Shown here piece after piece: positions 6,127 to 13,730 of a DNA stretch of 28,588 nt. Origin of the DNA: DATGSF01 sp035302865. Lineage in GTDB: Bacteria; Bacteroidota; Bacteroidia; Chitinophagales; Chitinophagaceae. The first letter of the stretch is position 1. Each line of letters begins with the position of its first letter. Below the pieces are notes generated by a model. It was not told where the DNA came from, did no database searches, and was given only the letters and a program-made list of their open reading frames with translations. The stretch lies in contig DATGSF010000040.1 of the NCBI GenBank assembly GCA_035302865.1, positions 1-28,588 on the forward strand, read 5' to 3'. A program made the position numbers and the translations under genes.

Positions 6127-9051
6127 CTATACTCTAGGATCGGCATGTAAAGGCATTAAAGCACAACGATAAACTTCTATAACAGGAAAATTACAATCTA
6201 CTATACATTTTCCTTCAATTAAATATAGACCTTTTCCTTTTAAAGGATAGTTTTTTAAACTTTGTGGAAAATGCACACTTTCCAAGTCATTGCCATATTG
6301 ATCAATAAAGGTGCAAAACTTCATTAATTGCTTGTGTTTGGTTTTTACAGTTTTCCAAGTAGCTAAAAATGCTACTAATTTCACTATCTTTCCTTCGTAT
6401 TGCTTTAAATTCAAAGCATGAGCCTCTCCGCGAAAAGATGATTTTGCTAAATCAAAAATGCTTCCAGAAATTGGAAAACCTAAAAGTTCTATTTCGTCAT
6501 ATAAATCTTCTAAATAACTATGTTCAAATTGGGGTAAATGGTATTTTTCTCTTTCTTCTTGAAATAAATGTGCACTTGGAAGCACTTTTTTATGTTTTTT
6601 ATGTAAAATATGTGCCTCCCATAATAACGTCTTTTTATCTATTCCTAAAAATCGAAATGCACCACTGCGAATTAAAAGTATTGTTTGTTCTAATCCTGCT
6701 GCACACCGTAATTGAAAATTTTCTAAACTAGTATAAGGACCATTATTTTCTCTTTCTTCTACAATTAAATGAGCAAATCTTGCTTCTAAATGCAAAAGAT
6801 TGTCCCATCCTAAGTAAATGGTCTTATCTATTAATTTTGCTTGAAAAATGCTAGTGTTTATACAGGGTAAAACTATGGTAGCACCTAGTTTTTTAGCTTC
6901 ATTGATATAAACCTCTCTGCTGTAATATCCTCCATAATTATTTAATACAGCAGTAATAAACTCCAAAGGATAATAAGTTTTTAAATATAAACTTTGATAA
7001 CTTTCTACTGCAAAAGATGCACTATGGGCCTTGTTAAAACTATAACCTGCAAAAGACTCCATTTGACGCCATACTTCTTTTGTTAAAGTCTCTGAATGTC
7101 CTTTTTCTTTACAGTTTTTCCAATATTTATCTTCAATTTCTTTTAAATGATCTACACTGCGGTATTTTCCACTCATCATTCTTCTTAAAACATCTGCTTC
7201 TGCTAAATCTAATCCTGCAAAATAATGACCTACTTTCATTACATCTTCTTGATATACCATTATACCATAAGTTTCTTGTAAATGTTCTTCAAATACAGGA
7301 TGCAAATACTCGGTTTTTTCTGGATTTCTGTGTCTTTCTATGAAGGCTTGCATCATACCTGAAGAAGCTACACCAGGTCGAATTATGGAACTAGCAGCAA
7401 CTAAAGTAAGATAATTATCACATTCTAATTTTCGCAATAATTGACGCATTGCTGGACTTTCTATATAGAAACAACCAATGGTGTTGCCTGATTTTAATTC
7501 TTTAGCTAATTTAGGATCTTTAAGAAAATTTTGTACTTGAGTGGTATCTATATTTATCCCCTTATTTTTTTGAATAAGTGTCTTGCTGTCTTTAATATGT
7601 CCTATTCCTCTTTGGGATAAAATATCGAATTTTTCAAATCCCATATCCTCAGCTACATACATATCATATTGAACAGTAGGTAGGTTTTTAGGAGGATAAT
7701 CTAAAGCAGAATAATAGGTCAATGGCTTTTCTGAAATTAAAACTCCGGAAGCATGAATACTTCTTTGATTTGGAAATTTCTCTAAGGCAGCATAACTGCA
7801 TAGGATTTGATGAGCAATTTTATTCTGATGTAACTTATCACCAGGATAAGCAATTAAATGATCTATTTCTTCTTTAGGTAAACCGTATATTTTACCTAAT
7901 TCTCTCAAAATGGACCGGTTTTTAAATGTGGTCATAGTGCCCATTAATGCTGTGTGCTCTCTCTGGTATCTCGTAAAAATATAATCATATACCGCATCTC
8001 TATCTTGCCAAGAAAAGTCTATATCAAAATCAGGTGGATTGCGCCTTTGTGGATTTAAGAAACGCTCAAAATATAGATCCAATTCTATAGGACATACATT
8101 AGTGATTTCTAAACAATATGCTACAATACTATTGGCACCGCTACCTCTACCGACATAATGAAAATTGCGATGACGTGCATAACGACAGATGTCATCTGTA
8201 ATAAGAAAATAACTAGAAAAATGTAATTTCTGAATTAATTCTAATTCATATAATAAACGCTCTTTGGCTTTGGTGTTTTTTAAACCATACCTTTTTTCTA
8301 ATCCTTCTAAAGCATATTTGTAAAGTAACTGTTTGTCATCATAAGCATTTCCAGTAAAGCTTTTCTTGTTTTTACTGCTATTAAAATCAAAATGAAAATA
8401 GCAAGAATCTAAGAGTTTTTTTGTGTTGGAAATTAACTCTGGTAAAGCTTGATATCTTGCTAAAAGTTCTGATTTTGGAGTGAAATAGGAGTTTTCTTTT
8501 GCTTTAGAAACTTGAGAAAATAAAATATTATTATCTATTGCTTTTAACTGTTGATGTAATCTCTGTTGATTTGGTGCATAAGTAATAGTCTGTAAAATAA
8601 CACATTTGCTTTTAAATGAAGCGTTCTCCCAAAGAATTTTATTAATTTCATGGCTTTTAATTCCTAAAAATTCATATTCTTTTAAGTCAGCTATAGCTTT
8701 TTTTCCATAAGGATAAATTACATATACATTTTGAAAAGAAGGAGCTTCTGCGGGAGCTTGTAAAGAATGTTTATTAAGATAACTACGCCAATCATTAATT
8801 TCTTTAAAACCTTCATTGTTTTGTGCAATGCAAATATAAAGACAGTCTTCACCTTCTCTAAACTCCATGCCTACAAGAGCTTCTATATTTTTTTCTGCGC
8901 AAAGTTGTACAAACTCTATAGCTGCTGTGGAATTATTAATGTCTGTAAGAACTGCACGATTGTATCCAAAATGCAATAAAGCATCCCTAAGTTGCTTTAA
9001 ACTTAGGGTGCCATATCGCAAACTGTAATAACTGTGTACATTTAATAACAT
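6127..9051 (-). CDS. dnaE2: short DNA polymerase III alpha subunit, DnaE2/ImuC type
   Basis: A C-family polymerase of 974 residues, shorter than replicative DnaE (about 1160 in E. coli). Domains in order: PHP domain (about 1-200, opening LNVHSYYSLRYG, with LTDINN and VGMEF), palm with PPDFDIDF (acidic residues D341, D343, D345) and the third catalytic Asp in EKFDIL (D476), fingers, a helix-hairpin-helix region and a C-terminal OB fold (about 870-960). All three polymerase aspartates are present. The PHP motif lacks the first histidine of the H-x-H pattern, so metal-dependent proofreading by this domain is unlikely. It follows ytxJ by 17 bases and dinB further up, on the same strand. Linkage with dinB and an S24 repressor points to an inducible translesion role rather than to the main replicase. 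The gene symbol is given by function, not by orthology tested here. Confidence 0.9.
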   Translation of the reverse strand: MLLNVHSYYSLRYGTLSLKQLRDALLHFGYNRAVLTDINNSTAAIEFVQLCAEKNIEALVGMEFREGEDCLYICIAQNNEGFKEINDWRSYLNKHSLQAPAEAPSFQNVYVIYPYGKKAIADLKEYEFLGIKSHEINKILWENASFKSKCVILQTITYAPNQQRLHQQLKAIDNNILFSQVSKAKENSYFTPKSELLARYQALPELISNTKKLLDSCYFHFDFNSSKNKKSFTGNAYDDKQLLYKYALEGLEKRYGLKNTKAKERLLYELELIQKLHFSSYFLITDDICRYARHRNFHYVGRGSGANSIVAYCLEITNVCPIELDLYFERFLNPQRRNPPDFDIDFSWQDRDAVYDYIFTRYQREHTALMGTMTTFKNRSILRELGKIYGLPKEEIDHLIAYPGDKLHQNKIAHQILCSYAALEKFPNQRSIHASGVLISEKPLTYYSALDYPPKNLPTVQYDMYVAEDMGFEKFDILSQRGIGHIKDSKTLIQKNKGINIDTTQVQNFLKDPKLAKELKSGNTIGCFYIESPAMRQLLRKLECDNYLTLVAASSIIRPGVASSGMMQAFIERHRNPEKTEYLHPVFEEHLQETYGIMVYQEDVMKVGHYFAGLDLAEADVLRRMMSGKYRSVDHLKEIEDKYWKNCKEKGHSETLTKEVWRQMESFAGYSFNKAHSASFAVESYQSLYLKTYYPLEFITAVLNNYGGYYSREVYINEAKKLGATIVLPCINTSIFQAKLIDKTIYLGWDNLLHLEARFAHLIVEERENNGPYTSLENFQLRCAAGLEQTILLIRSGAFRFLGIDKKTLLWEAHILHKKHKKVLPSAHLFQEEREKYHLPQFEHSYLEDLYDEIELLGFPISGSIFDLAKSSFRGEAHALNLKQYEGKIVKLVAFLATWKTVKTKHKQLMKFCTFIDQYGNDLESVHFPQSLKNYPLKGKGLYLIEGKCIVDCNFPVIEVYRCALMPLHADPRV

Positions 9052-9068
9052 CGTGTTTTTAAAACTTT

Positions 9069-9446
9069 TTATATGTTTTCCAAGCTTTTAGCAGAAATTG
9101 CATGATGCGAACTGCTGTGTACTAATTCTTGGTTTTTTACAATTAACAATTGTGGACTTTGATGAAATACTTGCAATTGTTCTGCCAAAGCATTGGAGGC
9201 AGGGCGATGCTCTAAAACATCTACTGCATATAAATTATACTTTTCAAAATCCATTTTTTTTAATTCAGCAATAAAGCTTTCTAAAACCATATTGCTTATA
9301 CCACAACGTGTGGAATGCTTGAAGATGATAGCAGGTTTTTCTTTAGAGGCTACTAGCATCTTGTCTATTTCTTCTTGATTGCTTAATGGAATCCAAGTCA
9401 TAGTGCCTTGTTCTTCCTCTTTTTTCTTTGAAAATAATCTAAACAT
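9069..9446 (-). CDS. ytxJ: YtxJ-type monothiol bacilliredoxin
   Basis: A 125-residue thioredoxin-fold protein of the YtxJ family (bacillithiol-system redox-active protein), thought to remove bacillithiol from mixed disulphides on proteins. A charged N-terminus (FSKKKEEE) leads into WIPLSNQEEID, then the diagnostic FKHSTRCGIS with a single active Cys at residue 48, then the VDVLEHRPAS strand and HQSPQLLIVKNQ with the conserved cis-Pro region, ending HHAISA. There is no second Cys, so it works as a monothiol. It lies between dinB (85 bases upstream) and dnaE2 (17 bases downstream), all on the minus strand, so it is probably co-transcribed with both. A weak promoter-like TAATTTG lies upstream, so separate expression is possible. 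A redox protein in this position is not something I recognise from the usual cassette. Confidence 0.9.
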   Translation of the reverse strand: MFRLFSKKKEEEQGTMTWIPLSNQEEIDKMLVASKEKPAIIFKHSTRCGISNMVLESFIAELKKMDFEKYNLYAVDVLEHRPASNALAEQLQVFHQSPQLLIVKNQELVHSSSHHAISAKSLENI

Positions 9447-9531
9447 AATTTTATCTTTTTTGTATTTGAATACTACAAATTACAAAAAAACAGGAAATAA
9501 AACTTGTTCTTGCATGCTTTATATATGTTTT

Positions 9532-10671
9532 TTATAAAGAAAAACCTCTCTTTAAAGAATGAAAACCATATTTACTCCGAATATTGTCCATTGCTTGCAT
9601 GAGATGTAAATCTTTTTCTGTGTCTTCAAATAAATCTATTTGATATGCTCCTTGGATTAAATGAGAAAACTTTATCCCTATTAATCGTATACGAATGCGT
9701 TTTTTATATAATTTCTCAAATAATTCCCATGCCTTTTTTTCTAATACTTTAGTAGAAGAAGTATAGGTTATTTTAGCTTGACTGCTAAAAGTGTCAAAAT
9801 TGCTATATCGTAATTTAACTGCAATACAAGAAGTGAGCTGTCCTTGCATGCGTAAATCATAACTAAGTTTTTCTATCAATGTGAAAAGAGTGCTCTTTAA
9901 CAATATTAAATCTATAGTGTCTTCTTCAAAAGTATGTTCCTTACTCATGCTTTTTTGTCGAACAAAAGGAAGTACAGGACTATTATCTAAGCCATTAGCT
10001 TTTTCCCAGATTTGACTTCCTGTTTTGCCTAAAACACGAACAAGCATATTTTGTGGCATCTCTTGTAAAGTAGCTATTTTTCCTACTCCCATATTACGCA
10101 ATTGTGTATAAGTTTTAGGACCTATTCCTGGTATTTTACGGATAGAGAGGGGGGCTAAAAATCCTTTCTCTTTACCGAAATCTACTTTCTGCGCACCACA
10201 TGGTTTGGCTTCACCAGTGGCAATCTTACTAACCGTTTTATTAATGGATAAACCGAAAGAAATTGGCAATCCTGATTCACGCATGATTTTTTGTCTTAAT
10301 TCTTGTGTGAATTTCCAAGTTCCAAAGAATTTATCCATACCAGTTACATCAATATAATGCTCATCAATTGATGCTTTTTCAACAACCGGTGTTTCGTCTT
10401 CTAAAATCTCCGTAACCATATCTGAATAATAACTGTACTTATCAAAATCTCCGTTTACAATAATAGCATCAGGACATAAACGCCTTGCTAATTGCATAGG
10501 CATGGCAGAATGAATGCCGTACTGTCTCGCTTCATAGCTGCAAGATGCTACTACAGAACGTCCGGATTCGCCACCTATAAGAACGGGCTTTCCTACTAAT
10601 TGAGTGTTTAATAAGCGTTCTACAGATACAAAAAAGGTGTCTAAATCACAATGTATAATGCTATTCTTCAT
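9532..10671 (-). CDS. dinB: DNA polymerase IV, Y family (DinB)
   Basis: A 379-residue Y-family translesion polymerase. Catalytic residues are intact: D9 in HCDLDTFFVSVE and D103/E104 in SIDEHYIDV, the same numbering as E. coli D103/E104. The palm and fingers are followed by a helix-hairpin-helix thumb (IRKIPGIGPKT) and a little-finger domain (about 240-345). QIDLF at residues 344-348 is a good match to the beta-clamp-binding pentapeptide, placed after the little finger and followed by a 31-residue tail. Intact catalysis separates it from the inactive ImuB of proteobacterial cassettes. The ATG at 10671 follows a -7 box (10691-10698) that overlaps the palindrome at 10696-10711, so the divergent S24 regulator probably represses it. 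First gene of a likely operon with ytxJ and dnaE2. Confidence 0.95.
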   Translation of the reverse strand: MKNSIIHCDLDTFFVSVERLLNTQLVGKPVLIGGESGRSVVASCSYEARQYGIHSAMPMQLARRLCPDAIIVNGDFDKYSYYSDMVTEILEDETPVVEKASIDEHYIDVTGMDKFFGTWKFTQELRQKIMRESGLPISFGLSINKTVSKIATGEAKPCGAQKVDFGKEKGFLAPLSIRKIPGIGPKTYTQLRNMGVGKIATLQEMPQNMLVRVLGKTGSQIWEKANGLDNSPVLPFVRQKSMSKEHTFEEDTIDLILLKSTLFTLIEKLSYDLRMQGQLTSCIAVKLRYSNFDTFSSQAKITYTSSTKVLEKKAWELFEKLYKKRIRIRLIGIKFSHLIQGAYQIDLFEDTEKDLHLMQAMDNIRSKYGFHSLKRGFSL

Positions 10672-10690
10672 CTTTTTTTTATTATTTCTT

Positions 10691-10698
10691 CAAAAATA
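10691..10698 (-). promoter_or_regulatory. -7 box of the dinB promoter
   Basis: The minus strand reads TATTTTTG (TAnnTTTG). It overlaps the left arm of the palindrome at 10696-10711 and sits 19 bases before the dinB ATG, so a protein on the palindrome would block it. Confidence 0.6.
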
Positions 10699-10711
10699 CT
10701 ACGGGTAGTAT
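10696..10711. promoter_or_regulatory. perfect palindromic operator, damage-response cassette
   Basis: ATACTAC-GG-GTAGTAT, two perfect 7-base arms around a two-base centre, in the 77-base gap between the divergent dinB and S24 regulator genes. Its placement over the dinB -7 box and upstream of the regulator's own -7 box is what an autoregulating S24 repressor would need. Binding is inferred, not shown. Confidence 0.7.
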
Positions 10712-10721
10712 CAAAAGTTTG

Positions 10722-10729
10722 TATTTTTG
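10722..10729 (+). promoter_or_regulatory. -7 box of the S24 regulator promoter
   Basis: TATTTTTG matches TAnnTTTG, 19 bases before the ATG at 10749. The operator occupies the region just upstream, where the -33 contact should be. Confidence 0.6.
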
Positions 10730-10748
10730 TTGCTATAAATTGTAGCAT

Positions 10749-11513
10749 ATGTCTTTTTTACCAACAAATATTCGCTATTTACGGAATGAACTAAGTTATT
10801 CGCAACAAAAAGTTGCTGATGATTTAATGATTACGCGTGGGCGTTACGCTAAATATGAAGATGGAGCTTCTGAGCCTCCTTTGGAAATTTTATTGCGTAT
10901 TTCACGTTATTATCATGTGAGTATTGATTTGCTTTTATCTGTAGATATCAGAAATATAGCATTAAAAGAAATTATTGAATTGCCTGATAATCGTATAGTG
11001 CTACCTATTCGTGTAGATAATTCAGGAGAGAATGTTATTGAAATTATTCCACATAAAGCCAGTATGGGATATCTTTCAGGATATAGCGATCCGGAATATA
11101 TAGAAAGTTTACAAAGTATTTCTTTGCCTTTTCTGGGGATAGGAAAGTATAGAGCTTTTCCTGTTGAAGGAGATTCTATGCCTCCACACAAAGATAATGC
11201 TTATATAATAGGACGTTATTTGGACAATTTGCAAGATTTAAAAGTGGGGAAAACCTATGTGTGGATTACAAGAAATGAAGGTATTACTTATAAAAGATTG
11301 AGTGGTATTTTTGAAGAAGGACTTGAACTACAAGCAGATAATCCTTTTTATGCACCGTATTTTGTTCCTTATTATGATATTATGGAAATTTGGGAATATG
11401 CAAGTAGCTTAGCTATGGAGGAGTTTCATCCTTCTGATTTTGCTTGGGATAAAGAGATGTTTATTGCTATGTTTCAGGATTTAAAAAAAGAAATCAGAGA
11501 TTTGAAAAAATAA
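10749..11513 (+). CDS. XRE/S24 LexA-like repressor
   Basis: A 254-residue regulator with an N-terminal XRE helix-turn-helix (about 5-65; SYSQQKVADDLMITRGRYAKYEDG) and a C-terminal S24 peptidase domain (about 100-220). The catalytic dyad is visible: S143 in EGDSMPP and K182 in GITYKRL. By spacing, the self-cleavage bond should lie about 36 residues before the serine, in KASMGYLSGY, so between M106 and G107. LexA and UmuD have Ala-Gly and Cys-Gly there, so Met in the P1 position is unusual. The last about 35 residues form a charged helix (FQDLKKEIRDLKK). It is divergent from dinB-ytxJ-dnaE2 with a palindromic operator between. Inferred role: represses the translesion operon and itself until DNA damage triggers cleavage. 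Confidence 0.9.
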   Translation: MSFLPTNIRYLRNELSYSQQKVADDLMITRGRYAKYEDGASEPPLEILLRISRYYHVSIDLLLSVDIRNIALKEIIELPDNRIVLPIRVDNSGENVIEIIPHKASMGYLSGYSDPEYIESLQSISLPFLGIGKYRAFPVEGDSMPPHKDNAYIIGRYLDNLQDLKVGKTYVWITRNEGITYKRLSGIFEEGLELQADNPFYAPYFVPYYDIMEIWEYASSLAMEEFHPSDFAWDKEMFIAMFQDLKKEIRDLKK

Positions 11514-11542
11514 GTTTCTTATTTAAGATGGATAAATAAAAA

Positions 11543-11577
11543 AAGTGTTTCTAAACGTTTAGTATTTAGAAACACTT
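11543..11577 (-). terminator. terminator between convergent regulator and TraB genes
   Basis: A 13-bp perfect stem, AAGTGTTTCTAAA / TTTAGAAACACTT. The run of A just before it gives a T tract on the minus strand, so it mainly serves the TraB-family gene; it may also stop the regulator transcript. Confidence 0.85.
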
Positions 11578-11602
11578 CAATAAAATAATACTTTTTAAAT
11601 TA

Positions 11603-12502
11603 TTATTTAACCGCTTTAACGGTATAACCTTGATCTTTTAATAATTGAATAATTCCTACTTCGCCAGATAAATGGCCAGCACCGAAAGCAAAAAAGCTTG
11701 GCATTTTTTTCATGGCTTCTTGCATAACAGGAATCCAATTTTTATTACGATCTTCTAAAATTGCAGAACCCATAGCTTCGGTATCAGGACTCTCTACAAT
11801 TAGTTCATGTAAAGTATTTAAATCTTGCTCTTTGTATGCTTCAATTAATTTGGCAAAAGTCTCATCCGATTTAGAAGGGTCTTGTGCAAGTTCTACTACA
11901 CTTTTAATAAATATTTCTTCATCTGCATTTTTAAATACAGCCAATTGAACTTCTAAATCTTCTAAACCATGTATTTCCATATTAGCTTCTTGAGCTTTCT
12001 TTAAAATATTCATATCATAGGAATCAGGCATTTGACAAGTTAAAGATTGTAATATCATTAATTGATATACACCTGTTAAAGACATTCTCCCTAATAATTG
12101 GCTTTCTACCATATTTTCTGGTAAACCCATCTTTTTTGAAAAATAACCTTTGATAGAGTTTAACTGATCTTCGGTTAATTTATCTGTCCATTTTTCATCA
12201 TCTTCAGAACTGCTCATCATCATTGTTTGCGCTTGACTTAAAAGTTCAGGATCGCTCAAATCTAATTCTAAAAATAATTGCTTACATTGTTGAAAAGCAT
12301 TTTCGAAAGCCTCAGACCAAAAATAATCATCAGGACAAATCATGTGTATAGTTCCAAATAAATAAGAAGATTCTTCTAGACCGTTTCCAGAAACTTCCCA
12401 TAATAAACTGTTTTCTAATTTTCCTTTGTCAGAAGCAAAAAGAAAAGGGCTCAACAATAGAGCAAAGAAACTTAATAACAGAAAAGTTAATTTTTTTTGC
12501 AT
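11603..12502 (-). CDS. TraB/GumN-family protein
   Basis: A 299-residue exported or membrane-anchored protein of the TraB/GumN (COG3735) family, related to the Tiki/EreA fold, whose bacterial members are suspected metalloproteases without proven substrates. It begins with a signal peptide (hydrophobic LTFLLLSFFALLLSPFLFA, residues 5-23). Family motifs are present: YLFGTIHM near residue 48, a GLE segment in the middle (MEIHGLEDLEVQ), RNKNWIPVM, and FAFGAGHLSGEVG close to the C-terminus. The histidines of GTIH and GAGH are the expected metal ligands. It follows the ZIP gene by 13 bases on the same strand, so it may share the zinc-responsive promoter; whether that reflects a zinc-dependent activity is inference. 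Confidence 0.9.
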   Translation of the reverse strand: MQKKLTFLLLSFFALLLSPFLFASDKGKLENSLLWEVSGNGLEESSYLFGTIHMICPDDYFWSEAFENAFQQCKQLFLELDLSDPELLSQAQTMMMSSSEDDEKWTDKLTEDQLNSIKGYFSKKMGLPENMVESQLLGRMSLTGVYQLMILQSLTCQMPDSYDMNILKKAQEANMEIHGLEDLEVQLAVFKNADEEIFIKSVVELAQDPSKSDETFAKLIEAYKEQDLNTLHELIVESPDTEAMGSAILEDRNKNWIPVMQEAMKKMPSFFAFGAGHLSGEVGIIQLLKDQGYTVKAVK

Positions 12503-12515
12503 TATTGTAAATTTT

Positions 12516-13229
12516 TTAATGAAAATTAATAGATATCAAAGATAATAAAAATCCTAAGATAATAAAAAACCATTTGTGTTTTTTAATTACGTGTTTGTTA
12601 TTACTAATTTCAAAGTAAATTGTGCTTGAAATTTGAAAGAAAACACCACTAATTAAGGCTAAAATAATTGGATAAAAGTTGCTGTTATTTGTAAAAGAGT
12701 AATTGAAATAATAACTAATAGTAGCAGAAAAAGGAGTGAGTAAGGCGAAAAGAATTAAAAATGACCAGGATTTCACTTTGTTTTTAAAGGTATAGAATAA
12801 AAAACTCACTACCACAATGGATTCTGGAATTTTGTGAAATAAAATAGCATAAAAGAGTGAAAAATTATCTTCTTTTGTGAGACCTAAAGGAATTCCTTCA
12901 AATAAAGCATGAAAAGACATGCCAATAGCTAAAGGTGCTAAAGATATGCCCTCATGATGAGGATATGGACTGTGTCCGTGCTCAAAGCCATGTGTGTATT
13001 TTTGTAAAAGAGACTGACCTAAAAATCCTATTAATATATAAATACCTCCTTTTTCTCCTAAATATCCATAGGTTTCAGGCATGAGATGTAATAAAGATAT
13101 TCCCATTAAAAAAGAAGCCGAAAATGCTAATAAAGCATTTAAATTTCTTTCCTTCCATTGGGCATACCATAAGGGAATGCTTCCGCCAATTATAGTGAGT
13201 ATAAACAGTAATATGAGCTTGAATATCAA
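12516..13229 (-). CDS. ZIP-family metal transporter (probably zinc uptake)
   Basis: A 237-residue inner-membrane protein with about eight hydrophobic segments. The ZIP signature is clear: HLMPET in the second segment, a cytoplasmic His-rich loop (HGFEHGHSPYPHH), then SFHALFEGIPLG and HKIPES in the two metal-binding helices. The start is unusual: the reading frame begins with TTG at 13229, and there is no in-frame ATG before the first membrane helix. The -7 box at 13245-13252 leaves a leader of about 10 bases, which supports the TTG. It is divergent from a Fur-family regulator, and one palindrome covers both promoters, so zinc starvation is the likely inducer. The TraB-family gene follows by 13 bases. 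Confidence 0.92.
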   Translation of the reverse strand: MIFKLILLFILTIIGGSIPLWYAQWKERNLNALLAFSASFLMGISLLHLMPETYGYLGEKGGIYILIGFLGQSLLQKYTHGFEHGHSPYPHHEGISLAPLAIGMSFHALFEGIPLGLTKEDNFSLFYAILFHKIPESIVVVSFLFYTFKNKVKSWSFLILFALLTPFSATISYYFNYSFTNNSNFYPIILALISGVFFQISSTIYFEISNNKHVIKKHKWFFIILGFLLSLISINFH

Positions 13230-13244
13230 AATATGGTATTTTTA

Positions 13245-13273
13245 CAAAGATAATTAATTAATTCTAAGTGCAA
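13245..13273 (-). promoter_or_regulatory. promoter of the ZIP gene
   Basis: On the minus strand TTG (13271-13273) and TATCTTTG (13245-13252) are separated by 18 bases. The -33 triplet lies inside the palindrome at 13269-13283. Confidence 0.6.
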
Positions 13274-13283
13274 CTTGGTTGCA
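13269..13283. promoter_or_regulatory. palindromic operator shared by ZIP and Fur-family genes (Zur-box-like)
   Basis: TGCAAC-TTG-GTTGCA, two perfect 6-base arms with a three-base centre. It contains the -33 triplet of both divergent promoters, so one bound dimer would shut both. The adjacent regulator and transporter make it a likely Zur site. Confidence 0.7.
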
Positions 13284-13303
13284 TGAATATTTTCGTAACT
13301 TTG
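13275..13303 (+). promoter_or_regulatory. promoter of the Fur-family gene, four bases before the ATG
   Basis: TTG (13275-13277), an 18-base spacer and TAACTTTG (13296-13303). The ATG at 13308 follows after four bases, so the transcript is probably leaderless. Confidence 0.6.
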
Positions 13304-13307
13304 TTTT

Positions 13308-13730
13308 ATGAGTGAAATGGATATGCTTTTTAAAAGACATAATTTGCGTAAAACTAAATTACGTAAAGCTGTATTTGATATTTTAAAGGAAGCAAATATG
13401 GGATTAAGTCATCAAGAAATTAGCAAGCAAGTTCATTTTGATTTTGATCGAGTTAGTTTGTTTAGAACATTATCGCAGTTTGAAAAAGTTGGTATTATAC
13501 ATAAAATATTAGATCTTCAAGGTGTTGCAAATTATGCTCTTACTTTTCCGATTTCAGATAATAATAAATGTTTGACACATTTTATTTGTGAAAAATGTAG
13601 TGGTATTCTTTGTGTCGATGAAGAGTTTATAAAAATTCAAGATTTTCAACTTAAATATAAAGAGCTTGCAATTAAAGATGTGGAAATAACTTTAAAGGGA
13701 ATTTGTAAAAAATGTAAAAATAAAGAATAA
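13308..13730 (+). CDS. Fur-family transcriptional repressor, probably Zur
   Basis: A 140-residue Fur-family regulator. The N-terminal winged helix (about 1-80) includes TKLRKAVFDILKEANMGLSHQEI and a recognition region around DRVSLFRTLSQFEKVGI. The C-terminal dimerisation domain carries two CxxC pairs, CEKC near residue 95 and CKKC at the end, forming the structural zinc site. LTHFIC supplies a His of the sensing site. The divergent neighbour is a ZIP transporter and a palindrome sits over both promoters, which argues for zinc (Zur) rather than iron sensing. It is expected to repress the transporter and itself when zinc is plentiful. The gene overlaps the next one by one base (TAATG), so the two are translationally coupled. 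Confidence 0.88.
   Translation: MSEMDMLFKRHNLRKTKLRKAVFDILKEANMGLSHQEISKQVHFDFDRVSLFRTLSQFEKVGIIHKILDLQGVANYALTFPISDNNKCLTHFICEKCSGILCVDEEFIKIQDFQLKYKELAIKDVEITLKGICKKCKNKE

Noticed and set aside
6369..8979. Plus-strand frames inside dnaE2
   Set aside because: They are antisense shadows of a conserved polymerase gene and have no family resemblance.
9462..9476. A second S24 operator half-site (ATACTAC at 9470-9476) before ytxJ
   Set aside because: There is no matching second arm, and the same 7-mer also appears at 21434-21440 (as GTAGTAT) before an unrelated gene, so chance is likely.
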